This document shows, one piece after another, positions 39,825-49,734 of a stretch of 64,000 nucleotides of DNA. A program made the position numbers and the translations under genes. Positions within the stretch are counted from its first letter, which is position 1; each line of letters begins with the position of its first letter. The DNA is from GCA-002733465 sp039969155 (GTDB taxonomy: Bacteria > Pseudomonadota > Gammaproteobacteria > Enterobacterales > Kangiellaceae): assembly GCA_039969155.1 (NCBI GenBank), contig JBDVOJ010000046.1, forward strand, positions 1-64,000, in the 5' to 3' direction. Under the pieces are notes generated by a model. That model worked only from the letters and a program-made list of their open reading frames with translations. It was not told the origin of the DNA and did no database searches.

Positions 39825-41993
39825 ATGCGTAAGCCAATAGTCAAATCAGTTATTTTAACCCTGCTTATAGGTTCACTTATGGCCTGTAGTGATAGTACTC
39901 AAGAAGCTCCTAAATCAATGAAACCAAATCAAGATAATAATAATCCACCGATTGCCAAGAAAGTCGACCATATTATGTCGATACACGGCTATGAACGTAA
40001 CGATCCTTATTATTGGTTACGTGATGATAAACGTGAAAAACAAGACGTTCTGCAATACCTTAATGCTGAAAACGAATACACCCAAAATAAGCTCGCTCAC
40101 ACCGAAGAATTGCAGCAAAAACTGTATCAGGAAATGACAAGCCGCCTTGAACCTAACGAAGAGTCAGTCCCTGTATTTGAAAAAGGCTATTGGTATTCAA
40201 GCGTCTATAAAGAAGGGAAAGACTATCCGGTTCATATTCGTCAAAAAGAGAACTTATCTGCACCTCAAGAAATATTGCTCGACGAAAATCAGCGTGCGGA
40301 AGGCTTTGAATACTATCGCCTAGCTGGCGTCGAATTAAGTTCCGATCTCAATCTGTTAGCAATTTCTGAAGATACCGTTAGTCGGCGGCTTTATGAAATT
40401 AGGATTAAAAACCTGACGACAGGAGAATTCTATCCAGATGTCATCAAAAATACTTCCGGACAAATTGTTTGGGCAAATGATAACCAAACGATATTTTATG
40501 TAAAAAAGAACGCGACCACCCTACTTCCATTTCAAGTTTATAGGCATCAATTGGGTACCTCACAACAAGAGGACGTTTTAGTTTATCAAGAAGATGACGC
40601 AGAATATTATACGGCGATTTATAAGGCTCGCTCTGAAAAGTATATTGTTATGGGTAACTACGCAACTGATAGCACTGAAATTCGGGTCATCGAGGCTGAC
40701 TCCCCAAAACAAGACTTTCAATTGTTCTTGGCGAGAGAAGACGAACACGCATTTGAGGTCGAACACATTAACGATCACTTCTATATACTTTCAGATTTTC
40801 AGGCTCCTAACGAACGAATCTGGAAGGTAGAACAAGAAAAAATTGGTAACAAACAACATTGGCAAGAGATTTTGCAACATCGCGACGACACTTTAATTCA
40901 ATCTTTCGAGCTCTTTAGTAATCATATGGTAACTAGTGAGAGAGTCAATGGTGTCGAGAAACTTAGGATACGCGATTTACATGGTAAGCTGCTCGACGAA
41001 ATAAAATTTAACGACGCAGCTTATGATGTCAGTTTTGGAGATAACCCAGAGCCTGCATCCAATCAATTCAGATATTTGTATTCTAGTTTAACCACGCCTG
41101 ACTCGACTTATGACTACGATACCACGACAAAGACCAGTCAGCTAAAAAAACAAGACACTGTTATCGGCGATTTTCGTCCAGAACATTATTTGTCAGAACG
41201 AATCATGATAGAAGCGCGCGATGGCACAAAAGTACCTGTGTCAATTGTTTATAGAAAAGATAAGTTCAAAAAAGACGGTAGCAATCCGCTGCTCAACTAC
41301 GCATACGGTTCCTATGGTGCCACAATCGACCCAAATTTTAGTAGCGCTAGACTTAGCTTACTAGATCGTGGTTTTGTATTCGCAATATCACATATCAGGG
41401 GCGGAAAAATGTTAGGCCGCCAATGGTATGAAGATGGAAAGAAACTCAATAAAATGAATACCTTTACCGACTTTAATGATGCAACTCAATCGTTGGTTAA
41501 ACAAGGTTATGGCGACCCCAAAAAAGTGTATGCTCTTGGTGGGTCAGCAGGCGGTATGTTGATGGGGGGAATAATTAATATGCAACCCGAACTTTATCAC
41601 GGCGTTATCGCTGCAGTTCCTTTTGTCGATGTAGTCACAACCATGTTAGATGAGTCCATTCCATTAACTACCGGAGAGTTTAACGAATGGGGAAACCCAC
41701 AAGATAAGAAATTCTATGAGTACTTATTGTCCTATTCGCCCTATGATCAGGTCAAAAAACAAGACTACCCACACTTATTAGTCACTACAGGACTGCATGA
41801 CTCTCAAGTTCAATACTGGGAGCCGGCAAAATGGGTTGCTAAACTCAGAGATATGAAAACCGACAACAATTTACTATTACTTGAAACCGATATGGAAGTT
41901 GGTCACGGTGGCAAATCTGGGCGTTATAAAAGCTATCGAGATGAAGCTAAGCGGTTTGCATTTCTACTCGATTTAGCAGAAATTAGAGAGTAG
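39825..41993 (+). CDS. Oligopeptidase B-like S9 serine peptidase, lipoprotein
   Basis: 722 aa. The N-terminus KSVILTLLIGSLMACSDS is a lipoprotein signal with lipobox LMAC, so the enzyme should be anchored in the envelope. A beta-propeller region (MSIHGYERNDPYYWLRDDKREKQDVLQYLNAEN...) precedes the peptidase domain with HIRGGKMLGRQWYEDGK, nucleophile GGSAGGMLMG, acid in TGLHDSQVQYWEP and His in VGHGGKSG. Oligopeptidase B cleaves short peptides after Arg or Lys. Followed by a terminator. Confidence 0.93.
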   Translation: MRKPIVKSVILTLLIGSLMACSDSTQEAPKSMKPNQDNNNPPIAKKVDHIMSIHGYERNDPYYWLRDDKREKQDVLQYLNAENEYTQNKLAHTEELQQKLYQEMTSRLEPNEESVPVFEKGYWYSSVYKEGKDYPVHIRQKENLSAPQEILLDENQRAEGFEYYRLAGVELSSDLNLLAISEDTVSRRLYEIRIKNLTTGEFYPDVIKNTSGQIVWANDNQTIFYVKKNATTLLPFQVYRHQLGTSQQEDVLVYQEDDAEYYTAIYKARSEKYIVMGNYATDSTEIRVIEADSPKQDFQLFLAREDEHAFEVEHINDHFYILSDFQAPNERIWKVEQEKIGNKQHWQEILQHRDDTLIQSFELFSNHMVTSERVNGVEKLRIRDLHGKLLDEIKFNDAAYDVSFGDNPEPASNQFRYLYSSLTTPDSTYDYDTTTKTSQLKKQDTVIGDFRPEHYLSERIMIEARDGTKVPVSIVYRKDKFKKDGSNPLLNYAYGSYGATIDPNFSSARLSLLDRGFVFAISHIRGGKMLGRQWYEDGKKLNKMNTFTDFNDATQSLVKQGYGDPKKVYALGGSAGGMLMGGIINMQPELYHGVIAAVPFVDVVTTMLDESIPLTTGEFNEWGNPQDKKFYEYLLSYSPYDQVKKQDYPHLLVTTGLHDSQVQYWEPAKWVAKLRDMKTDNNLLLLETDMEVGHGGKSGRYKSYRDEAKRFAFLLDLAEIRE

Positions 41994-42008
41994 CTTAAAC
42001 TACATTCT

Positions 42009-42050
42009 GCCTTGAATATTTGCTCTTTCGAGTTAAATGTTCAAGGCTTT
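42009..42050 (+). terminator. Intrinsic terminator of the oligopeptidase gene
   Basis: GCCTTGAA (42009-42016) and TTCAAGGC (42040-42047) pair, with ATTT/AAAT continuing the stem inside, followed by TTT. Confidence 0.65.
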
Positions 42051-42469
42051 AACTGATATTGATTAAAGCTTCTTGAAAGCAAAAAAGACCTTAACAAGGT
42101 AAGCCCACGTTTTTATCAGGGCCAATTTCCCAGAATAAAACCATAAATGAAAAACTGAAGAGTGTAGTAGCCAGCATCAATTAGTAACGCACGACTGGGA
42201 CGATTGGCAAATTGATTTCAAAGCTACAAAACACAAATCCTAAGCCAACTTTTAGCCCTAACTAAACGCCAGCTAGAATCCCCTCGCCAACAACCAAAAT
42301 ACCAGACTTTACAATGTAACCAATAGTGCTGAAAACAAATGCCAGCTTAAACACTTTTGCAGTATGACCAGCCTTATCTGTTTCAATATTCATATCGGCA
42401 AGCCAAGCATTTAAAAACAATACTGGGGAACTTGCGTTTATTTGAGAATTAGCATTAATGCCGAAAAAT
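42051..42469. other. Intergenic region with a doubtful small ORF
   Basis: Between the terminator and the end of the next minus-strand gene I see no convincing gene. A minus-strand frame ends at 42262; from an internal ATG at 42393 it would give 43 aa with a hydrophobic stretch (FKLAFVFSTIGYIVKSGILVV), but it lacks a ribosome-binding site. Confidence 0.3.
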
Positions 42470-43069
42470 TTAGTCTTTTTGTACAATATAATAGGTATGT
42501 AATTCCGGATATTGATCGAACTCAAAGTGCTTTAATTGGCAGCCGGATTCCATGATAACTTTCAAGAATCCGTTAACACCGAGGGAGGAATAATAGACTT
42601 TAGGTCCCATAGCGTTGTTTTCATGTTCGCCGGCTTCTGATACTCCCCCCGCAGAAAATACGCAGACTCCACCTTTCTTAAGGCTAGCGAATAGCTTTTT
42701 TAATAATTCTAATTGTTGCGATAATGGCACGTGCCAAATGCTGTCCCACGCAGTAATAAAGTGATACTTCTTCGGCAGTGTCCATTGACAAATATCTTGC
42801 AAATGAAAAGTGATTTCTGGATGACGAGTTCTAGCAATTTCCAGCATTTTTAATGATATATCAACTCCCTCCGGTTGAAACCCCGAATCGAGTAGTAAAT
42901 CAATAAACCTACCAGTACAACCACAACCGACATCCAATGCACTGCCCGGCTCATTGACAAAGGCTAGAGCTTTTTGGTGCGCCAAAATTCCGTTGTCACG
43001 ATTGAAATTCTCTCGTTCCCATAGGTGAGTAATTTTATCGTATGCCTGCCCGATCTCTTTTGGCTTCAT
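42470..43069 (-). CDS. Class I SAM-dependent methyltransferase
   Basis: 199 aa. SALDVGCGCTGRFIDLLLDSGFQPEGVDISLKMLEIARTRHPEITFHLQDI is motif I to II of a type-11/25 methyltransferase, then LFASLKKGGVCVFSAGGVSE. The extra Cys in the glycine loop (GCGCTG) is slightly unusual. Substrate not evident. It stands alone on the minus strand. Confidence 0.87.
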   Translation of the reverse strand: MKPKEIGQAYDKITHLWERENFNRDNGILAHQKALAFVNEPGSALDVGCGCTGRFIDLLLDSGFQPEGVDISLKMLEIARTRHPEITFHLQDICQWTLPKKYHFITAWDSIWHVPLSQQLELLKKLFASLKKGGVCVFSAGGVSEAGEHENNAMGPKVYYSSLGVNGFLKVIMESGCQLKHFEFDQYPELHTYYIVQKD

Positions 43070-43144
43070 AAAAAACCTATCCTGTGCCTATTAAACCTTA
43101 CCTATTGGTATTCTTGCTGGCGATTCAATTTCTATTTATTTAAC

Positions 43145-43873
43145 TCAATCCGCTTGAGACGACGAACCAAATACATATCGACCGTTGCTCACTTCTACAT
43201 TCGGAGGGACTCTATGTGTTTCGAAGTAATCGAAGCCCTCTTTTAGGTTTAACCAAAAGTTATACCATTTATGCTGACGGAATTCTTCTAATTGCTTATT
43301 TTCAAGTTCAAATGGAAATACATGTACTCTAAAAAAAGGCTGACCGGCCTTAAGAGCAGCAACACTCAAAGCATAGATCTCATTAATCAATGGATCAGTC
43401 ATTGCATAACAACCAATTGAAACGCAATTGCCGTGCACCATCAATGCGCTACCGGTGCGCCCATGAAATCTCTCGTAAGCATTAGGATAACCTAAGTTAA
43501 ACGAGAGATGAAATTGACTCCAAGGGTTTAGCCGAGATTGATTAACAAAATAAAAACCTTCAGGACTTTGTCGATCACCTTGCCTCAGCTTAGGACCTAA
43601 TTCACCTGAAAAAGTACAGATAGGATATTCTTTAAACAACTTGTATTTACCGTCTCTGTTTTTCATCCATACTTCTAACTTACTAGAAAGTTTGAATATT
43701 CGAATAAAGATCGACGAGCCATACTCTAGCTCCTTCTGCTTCAATTGTTTTCTCAGTGAGTCTTCAACCAAAGCGATCGATTTTTGCGCTCGCTCACTGG
43801 TCGGAAAATTTGTAGCCATGGCATTATCGGTAACAAGAAAAATCAGAAAAAAAATAGTGTTCCTTAATAGCAC
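43145..43873 (-). CDS. dpaA: YafK/DpaA-type L,D-transpeptidase-fold peptidoglycan enzyme
   Basis: 242 aa, like E. coli YafK. Signal peptide (MLLRNTIFFLIFLVTDNAMA), then the YkuD catalytic core: GELGPKLRQGDRQSPEGFYFVNQSRL, NLGYPNAYERFHGRTG, and HGNCVSIGCYAMTD with the catalytic His and Cys. The C-terminus (WLNLKEGFDYFETHRVPPNVEVSNGRYVFG) also matches YafK. E. coli YafK (DpaA/LdtF) removes Braun's lipoprotein from the meso-DAP of peptidoglycan instead of forming cross-links; the same job is inferred here. Confidence 0.88.
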   Translation of the reverse strand: MLLRNTIFFLIFLVTDNAMATNFPTSERAQKSIALVEDSLRKQLKQKELEYGSSIFIRIFKLSSKLEVWMKNRDGKYKLFKEYPICTFSGELGPKLRQGDRQSPEGFYFVNQSRLNPWSQFHLSFNLGYPNAYERFHGRTGSALMVHGNCVSIGCYAMTDPLINEIYALSVAALKAGQPFFRVHVFPFELENKQLEEFRQHKWYNFWLNLKEGFDYFETHRVPPNVEVSNGRYVFGSSSQAD

Positions 43874-43884
43874 TTCTTTTGCCT

Positions 43885-44400
43885 CTATTCCTTATTCAAA
43901 GAAAAACTTGCTAAAAACTGAATGAATAACTGTTCTACTTCGTTGATCGAGGTATTCAAGCGATGATCACCAGAAATTAGATGCAAAAAACAATCTCGCT
44001 GTTGGGCGAATCGCACTGAGTGATTAAATGGAATGACTTCATCTTCCCATCCATGAACCACTTCAATACGAATACTTGAGTCAAGTGTTTTACAATAGTG
44101 TTGTACTTGATAATCGGGAATGTATAATGCGGGCGCTAATAAGAATAGACCTTTAGGTGTAGCCTGCTCTGCCGCTACCAACGAAACATAACCGCCCATA
44201 CTTGAACCAACTAGTAAGAAGGGTTGGGTTTCACTTTTAAGTAAAGTAACTAGCTTGGCGGCTCTTTTATCAGGATCAAATGTATCGGTATAGTCAATGC
44301 TGTCGACGGAAAAACCTAAAGTAAGCGCTTTGTCCGCGAGCTTTTTTATTTTGGATCCCCAAGGACCACTTTCCTTACCGTGAGAAAAATAAACCTTCAT
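43885..44400 (-). CDS. YqiA/UPF0227-like alpha/beta hydrolase
   Basis: 171 aa small esterase fold: YFSHGKESGPWG oxyanion loop, nucleophile in VGSSMGGYVSL, acid in VHGWEDEVIP and His in SGDHRL. It starts 11 nt upstream of the YafK-like gene, so the two may share a transcript. The substrate is unknown. Confidence 0.85.
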   Translation of the reverse strand: MKVYFSHGKESGPWGSKIKKLADKALTLGFSVDSIDYTDTFDPDKRAAKLVTLLKSETQPFLLVGSSMGGYVSLVAAEQATPKGLFLLAPALYIPDYQVQHYCKTLDSSIRIEVVHGWEDEVIPFNHSVRFAQQRDCFLHLISGDHRLNTSINEVEQLFIQFLASFSLNKE

Positions 44401-44541
44401 GCTATTTCCTAATTAAGTCAACTAGCTGAGTCTTATAGAACCAAAAACCCTTAATAGTTTACTCTGAAAGGAGTGGATTGTGTAACTAATAGTAAAAGTC
44501 CGGTTTGATTGAGAATTCTTCGCAACTAGCAACTAGCAACG

Positions 44542-44739
44542 CTAGACTCTTTCGTACTCTCGTTGTTTTAGAGGTGCCAACAGGATATAAAAGATCCACG
44601 CAAACCACGAGATAAAAAACATTCCCAATAACCAGGCTAATTTCTCACTGCCGCTTGTACGATCAGAAGTCGCAACGACCAAGAAAGGTGTTAGCCAAAT
44701 TGCGAACAATGCAGCGATAATAATAAATGAAATTTCCAT
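44542..44739 (-). CDS. Small two-span membrane protein (PLDc_N-like)
   Basis: 65 aa with two hydrophobic helices (ISFIIIAALFAIWLTPFLVVA and LAWLLGMFFISWFAWIFYILLAP) and a short charged tail. The pattern GSEKLAWLLGMFFISWFAWIFYILLAP resembles the small PLDc_N/superinfection-immunity-like proteins. Upstream spacing shows GGAGGAGAG-like sequence before the ATG. Function not known. Confidence 0.65.
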   Translation of the reverse strand: MEISFIIIAALFAIWLTPFLVVATSDRTSGSEKLAWLLGMFFISWFAWIFYILLAPLKQREYERV

Positions 44740-44970
44740 GTTAAACTCTCCTCCAAAGGGTAGTCGTTAGGTATTTTTTCTTTCGTTAGGAGGTTTAACG
44801 TTTAGATGAATGCTTTATTCCAATAGCGTCGACATCCATTCCGTTGCACTATTTTTCATATAAGGAGATGTTGTTGAGGTGATGAGTTGGTGTTTTGCCT
44901 AAACCTTCAGAAGGTCAAAACAACTGAAGGCTGCTGAGAATTATCAATCTAAAAAAGTTCTTAGATCTAA

Positions 44971-45753
44971 TTAGCTTTCAACAAAAGCTCTTTCAACCAC
45001 GTAATCTCCTTGAACGCCTTTCTTGCGACTTTCCTCAAATCCCTGTTCATCCAATATTGCACAGGTATCAGCTAACATTGAAGGGCTACCGCACAGCATC
45101 ACTCGATCGTGCTTAGGATCTAACACAGGCAAGCCAACATCCTGACAAAGTTTGCCAGTTTTCAGCAAGTCAGTAATTCGTCCTTGGTTCTGATAACGTT
45201 CTCGTGTTACGCAGGGGTAATAAATTAGCTGCTCGGAAATCATGTCGCCGAGGTATTCATGATTCTTAAGATCTTCGCTGAGCATTTTATGATAAGCCAC
45301 TTCGTTCACAAAACGCACACCATGAAACAACACAACTTTCTCAAATCGCTCATAGGTTTCTGGATCTTTAATAATACTTAGGAAAGGTGCTAAACCGGTG
45401 CCGGTTCCGATTAGAATAAGGTTTCTGCCATCTCTTAAATCATCAATGACTAATGTTCCAGTTGGCTTACTACCAATTAGTACTTCATCACCCTTCTGGA
45501 GATGCTGTAGCTTTGAGGTAAGCGCACCATCCTGAACTTTGATACTAAAGAACTCTAAATGCTCTTCATAGTTAGCACTGGCAATGCTGTAAGCTCTCAT
45601 AATCGGCTTTTCATCACCTTGCGCTAAACCAATCATAATGAATTCGCCATTCCTAAATCTTAGTCCTGGGCTTCTTGTGGTTTTAAAAGAAAACAAGGTA
45701 TCGTTCCAATGAATTACTTCGAGAACGGTTTCGGTATTATGCTTTTTACTCAT
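44971..45753 (-). CDS. fpr: Ferredoxin/flavodoxin-NADP+ reductase
   Basis: 260 aa, the bacterial Fpr length. FAD-binding RAYSIASANYEEHLEFFSIKV, NADP-binding LIGTGTGLAPFLSIIKD, and MLCGSPSMLADTCAILDEQGFEESRKKGVQGDYVVERAFVE at the C-terminus (subclass with a C-terminal tail after the Tyr-Val). It passes electrons between NADPH and ferredoxins or flavodoxins; it could serve the Bfd ferredoxin encoded at 17723 in releasing stored iron. Confidence 0.94.
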   Translation of the reverse strand: MSKKHNTETVLEVIHWNDTLFSFKTTRSPGLRFRNGEFIMIGLAQGDEKPIMRAYSIASANYEEHLEFFSIKVQDGALTSKLQHLQKGDEVLIGSKPTGTLVIDDLRDGRNLILIGTGTGLAPFLSIIKDPETYERFEKVVLFHGVRFVNEVAYHKMLSEDLKNHEYLGDMISEQLIYYPCVTRERYQNQGRITDLLKTGKLCQDVGLPVLDPKHDRVMLCGSPSMLADTCAILDEQGFEESRKKGVQGDYVVERAFVES

Positions 45754-45877
45754 GATAACTGCGCTTTTTTGCTAATTGTAATATTACTTGATTAATGGAG
45801 GTCGAATGCTTCAATTCAACCGCTAGTCTTTGAACAATCCTCTTTACCAGATTCCATATGATGACAATCCGAAATTC

Positions 45878-47155
45878 TTAGCTGTCAAAGACTAATTGAT
45901 GGCGGCGATTATACCCGAAATGGATAGCTCCGATACACAAAACACCGCTAAAAATCAGTAATGCGAATGGAAATGCCGTTCCATCGAACAACAAAGTTAG
46001 CAGCGGACCGGCAAGAGAGCCGCTTCCAAAGCGTAAGGTGCCGATAACAGCGGTAGCGGTACCCGTTTGTTGACCAAACTTAATTAGAATTAGGGAGTCT
46101 GCGTTGACGATGATCCCCATCAAACACCCCATAATTGGTAGTAGACTCACCACCACCATCCATAGCTCAGCTTGAAGCAACACCGATGCCCCTAAAGAAA
46201 TGGCAGATAACAAGGCGACAACCCAAATCATCCCCATCATTCTAATCGCTCCTAACCGACTAGAAAACTTAGAGTTAACCAAGTTTGCCGTCATTAAAAC
46301 CAAAACGTTTAGACCAAATAGAATGCCAAAGGTCAATTCTGAAACATTGAATAAGCTAATATAAACGAATGAAATTCCGGTGACATAAGTAAAGAAAGTG
46401 AACGAGCCGATCATCGAAACCATCAACAACCCGCGTGTCTCGCGACAAGCGAGAATTGTTTGATAGCTGGTCAAATAGAGCTTTTTAAAACCACGCACTT
46501 TTTCGGTCGTAGGTTCGAGATTAGGGAACGCCCTTAAGCTAATGATTAGGACAAATAAAGAGTATCCGAATAAGAATAAGAAGATTAAACGCCAGTCTGA
46601 TAGCTCCAATAAAGCCCCCCCGATAGTTGGCGCTAGCATCGGTGCAATCATCATGATTGAGGATACATAAGACAATCCTTTCACGGTGTCTTTACCAAAT
46701 AGCAGTCGAATGGTACCGGGTATTACCAAAGTTGCAGCGCCACCGAACACAGCCTGTAATGAGCGAAAAATTAAAAATAGATTAATCTCGCTAGTCAAGG
46801 CTAACAGCAAACTGAAAAGGCTATACCCAGATAAACCAATGATTAGCATTTTCTTGCGTCCAAAGCGATCGGCTAATGGGCCAAAAAGAAACATTCCTAG
46901 TGCATAAAAAAATAGGTATAAACTCAGACTGTTTTGTAAAGTCGTTATATTAGTCAGCAGGTTGCCAGCAATTTGCGGCATCGCTGGTAAATACATATCG
47001 ATCGCCAAGGGCGTTACTGCAGTGATGGCAGCAAATAAAGGTAAATAACGATTAATCGAATTGCGGCCAGCAGCCGAAGGTTGGGTCATCGTTGAACTCT
47101 CATAAGGTAACTCACTCAATTTCTTTCTAGAGATTTTAGTGGAACATACAGTCAT
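45878..47155 (-). CDS. Bcr/CflA-type MFS drug efflux transporter
   Basis: Up to 425 aa with twelve predicted membrane helices. PLAIDMYLPAMPQIAGNL and GPLADRFGRKKMLIIGL are the Bcr/CflA signatures of the DHA1 group of proton-driven exporters. The frame starts at ATG 47155; ATG 47089 (MTQPSAAGRNS) has a better ribosome-binding site (GAGAG) and may be the true start. It diverges by 56 nt from a LysR regulator that probably controls it. Confidence 0.9.
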   Translation of the reverse strand: MTVCSTKISRKKLSELPYESSTMTQPSAAGRNSINRYLPLFAAITAVTPLAIDMYLPAMPQIAGNLLTNITTLQNSLSLYLFFYALGMFLFGPLADRFGRKKMLIIGLSGYSLFSLLLALTSEINLFLIFRSLQAVFGGAATLVIPGTIRLLFGKDTVKGLSYVSSIMMIAPMLAPTIGGALLELSDWRLIFLFLFGYSLFVLIISLRAFPNLEPTTEKVRGFKKLYLTSYQTILACRETRGLLMVSMIGSFTFFTYVTGISFVYISLFNVSELTFGILFGLNVLVLMTANLVNSKFSSRLGAIRMMGMIWVVALLSAISLGASVLLQAELWMVVVSLLPIMGCLMGIIVNADSLILIKFGQQTGTATAVIGTLRFGSGSLAGPLLTLLFDGTAFPFALLIFSGVLCIGAIHFGYNRRHQLVFDS

Positions 47156-47211
47156 GAGTAAATGCTATATAATCAATAGTAGGTATTCATATCAAGAATA
47201 GTTAGAACCCG

Positions 47212-48084
47212 ATGCTAAACGACTTCAACTTATTAAAACACCTACACGCGCTGCTTAGCGAACGAAATGTCTCAAGAGCAGCGGAAAAGATGGCGATGAC
47301 TCAATCTGCTATGAGTCGCTCATTTGCCAAACTAAAAATTGAACTACAAGATCCATTGATGGTTCGAGTTAACAATCAATATGCATTGACTGAGCGCGCC
47401 ACTCAGCTAAAAGCACAACTTGACCAACTCATGCCACAACTCAGTCATTTTGGAGTGCCAGAAAGTTTAGAATTAGCTTCAATAGAACGAGAAGTTCATT
47501 TGGCCGGAACTGATTTGGATATTTTGTATGTAGAAAAAGGCATTAAGAAAATTCAACAAATGGCTCCCAATTTACGCCTATCGATTAGGAGTAACAGTTT
47601 AAGGATGATTGATGATCTGATCACTGGCGAAATCGATTTTTTGATGACCGCTATCGAAGACCAGCGTTCCGGTTTATATCGACGAATGGTAGCAAAGGAC
47701 GAATATGTCGCGGTAACGGGCAAGAAAAATAATCTGACCGCCAAAAACTTTACTACCGAAAGCTACCTTCAACATCGGCACGGCATGTTCTCGTTCGCAG
47801 AAAAGAGTAGGGTGAAAGTGGATGATGCTCTTGCCAAGCTAGGCAAAAAACGCCAAGTCACTTTATCCTTGCCCTCATTTTCCCAAATCCCGCCCTTTCT
47901 CGACGATGGACAATTGATTTTTTCTGTACCTAGAGGGTTCGCCAGTCACTTGGACAAACATCTGCCAATCAAAATTCTGCCTCTACCTTTTAAGGTCAAG
48001 CCGCTGCAAATATACCTATATTGGCACGAGAGGCATCAGTCCAGCCCGCTGCATCAGTGGTTAAAAGATTGCCTTTTGAACTAG
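47212..48084 (+). CDS. LysR-family transcriptional regulator
   Basis: 290 aa. LLKHLHALLSERNVSRAAEKMAMTQSAMSRSFAKLKIELQDPLMVR is the DNA-binding domain of the NodD/LeuO-like subgroup, with a C-terminal ligand-binding part (EREVHLAGTDLDILYVEKGIKKIQQMAPNLRLSIRS). Divergent from the Bcr/CflA transporter gene, the usual arrangement for an efflux regulator. Confidence 0.92.
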   Translation: MLNDFNLLKHLHALLSERNVSRAAEKMAMTQSAMSRSFAKLKIELQDPLMVRVNNQYALTERATQLKAQLDQLMPQLSHFGVPESLELASIEREVHLAGTDLDILYVEKGIKKIQQMAPNLRLSIRSNSLRMIDDLITGEIDFLMTAIEDQRSGLYRRMVAKDEYVAVTGKKNNLTAKNFTTESYLQHRHGMFSFAEKSRVKVDDALAKLGKKRQVTLSLPSFSQIPPFLDDGQLIFSVPRGFASHLDKHLPIKILPLPFKVKPLQIYLYWHERHQSSPLHQWLKDCLLN

Positions 48085-48136
48085 CTTATGCGAACGACAG
48101 AATCGACATCTTACTATTAACCATTTTGCTTCGATG

Positions 48137-49609
48137 TTACTGCATAATCGCAAGAGCAAAAGAGTCGGCTTGTAATTTGACTCGGCCTGATCTTGATGAG
48201 GTCTTATTGGGTAAGCTAATTCCTAGCTCCGAGAAAGTCGATTTATAGTCAGGAAATTCGGCGCTATTCGCCATTTTCCAATAAGATGGCAAGAAAATAT
48301 TACTCTGTGCCAACTCATCGAGTTTCTTTGCCAACTCGGCACCGGTCCAAATCTTCTCGGCAGGAACACAGCATTGATTAAGTTTGAGTAGTATATCGTT
48401 GAGTCCAACTTTACCGTTTGACTGCTTTCTTAATTGTAGGTCGGCATTTAAAAAGTAAGCCGCCCCGCTCCAATAGATACGCATAGTTCTTCCAGCTCGA
48501 CCACCGCTTCGCCTGCGATCGGCTGCGAACTTAAGCTTTTCTTCACCAACATTTTCGGTGCCTTTTTCACCGCGTTTTAATCCTTTGTAAATTCGATACC
48601 AAGCTTTATCAATTTCCAGAGTACCCGCCTGTCCCATCAGCACATATTGCAAATAGGAAGATAAGCCTTCTGATAACCAAATATCGTCATAATTTAATTT
48701 AGGCAATAGCTGGTGGCTAAACTCGTGAGTCGCTGTCCAATCAGCATAGAACTCTTTAATCTCGTAGCTGGGAACAATCACAAAACGAATACCAAAACCA
48801 TTGCCTCGACTAAAATCCCCCCAAGGTACAGGTCCGTGCTTTTGTTTAGTTTTTTCAATCACAATAACTTGTGTTTGCTTAACAGGATAATCACCTAAAT
48901 AGCGTTCAACAGCCTTAGCTGTATCGACAAGCCAGCGAGTAATTTCTTCTTTATTGGCTAAGCCTCTGACTGTAGCAATATTCAAATAATGTCCTGGGGA
49001 GATAGGATAGAGTTGCTGAGAAAAATCACCGATCAGCAAAGTGTAGCCCCAATCTTGCGGTTGATGTCCCATCAGAAACTCATAGCTTTCAAGACTAGTT
49101 TGATACCAGGGCGCTGAAATAGCGGCCCATTTCGGTAGCTTAAATGACAGTTTAATATCATCATGTTTAGAGTGAGCTTCAGGTAACCAAAGCCAAGTGT
49201 TGGACTCGATGTACGCGACATTCTTTCGCTTATTTGCTGTTTTCTTGGTTCGCTTAGCGTGATGACGCTCGATACTTACTCGGTATGACAAGCACGCATT
49301 GTTAGGTAGGTATTTAGTTTTCCAATATCGGCCTTGGATTTCAATTAAACCATGCTCCGATTCTGGCAATTTTAATAAATCTCGATTGGCATACTTACTA
49401 TCTACGGTTAAAAAGTCAGGGGCTTCGCCGTCAAAGCAAATCTTAACTGCCGCAACCGCAATGCTTTCGTCAATTTCAATATCATACTGATGAGTCGCTG
49501 CGCTTACGAACAGTGACATGGTTACACTTGAGACTATCAAGAGTAGCAAAAACAGCAATTTAAACATTTTCAACATAAGTATTTGTCGCGACAAAAACGA
49601 CTGTTTCAA
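48137..49609 (-). CDS. Secreted M61/M1-like zinc metallopeptidase
   Basis: 490 aa. Signal peptide (LLFLLLLIVSSVTMSLFVSA), beta-rich N-terminal half, then the zinc site THEFSHQLLP with the third ligand in WLSEGLSSYLQY. GDFSRGNGFGIRFVIVPS and IYWSGAAYFLNADLQLRKQSNGK fit the glycyl-aminopeptidase (M61) group of the MA clan. All zinc ligands are present. A tandem basic stretch (AKRTKKTANKRK) lies in the N-terminal half. Substrate unknown; stands alone. Confidence 0.8.
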   Translation of the reverse strand: MKQSFLSRQILMLKMFKLLFLLLLIVSSVTMSLFVSAATHQYDIEIDESIAVAAVKICFDGEAPDFLTVDSKYANRDLLKLPESEHGLIEIQGRYWKTKYLPNNACLSYRVSIERHHAKRTKKTANKRKNVAYIESNTWLWLPEAHSKHDDIKLSFKLPKWAAISAPWYQTSLESYEFLMGHQPQDWGYTLLIGDFSQQLYPISPGHYLNIATVRGLANKEEITRWLVDTAKAVERYLGDYPVKQTQVIVIEKTKQKHGPVPWGDFSRGNGFGIRFVIVPSYEIKEFYADWTATHEFSHQLLPKLNYDDIWLSEGLSSYLQYVLMGQAGTLEIDKAWYRIYKGLKRGEKGTENVGEEKLKFAADRRRSGGRAGRTMRIYWSGAAYFLNADLQLRKQSNGKVGLNDILLKLNQCCVPAEKIWTGAELAKKLDELAQSNIFLPSYWKMANSAEFPDYKSTFSELGISLPNKTSSRSGRVKLQADSFALAIMQ

Positions 49610-49734
49610 CCTTAAATTAGAGGACGAAGAGTAGTTGTATTCAACATTAGATGAGTCGCTTAAATAAGTCGACTTGAGAATTGTAAGTAATTTATTCTAG
49701 TTGGATCGGCAAACTAAATAAGAGTGACAGCACT

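Noticed and set aside
42262..42525. 87-codon minus-strand frame overlapping a methyltransferase end
   Set aside because: No ribosome-binding site, and half of it lies over the methyltransferase; at most a 43-aa peptide from 42393, which I could not support.
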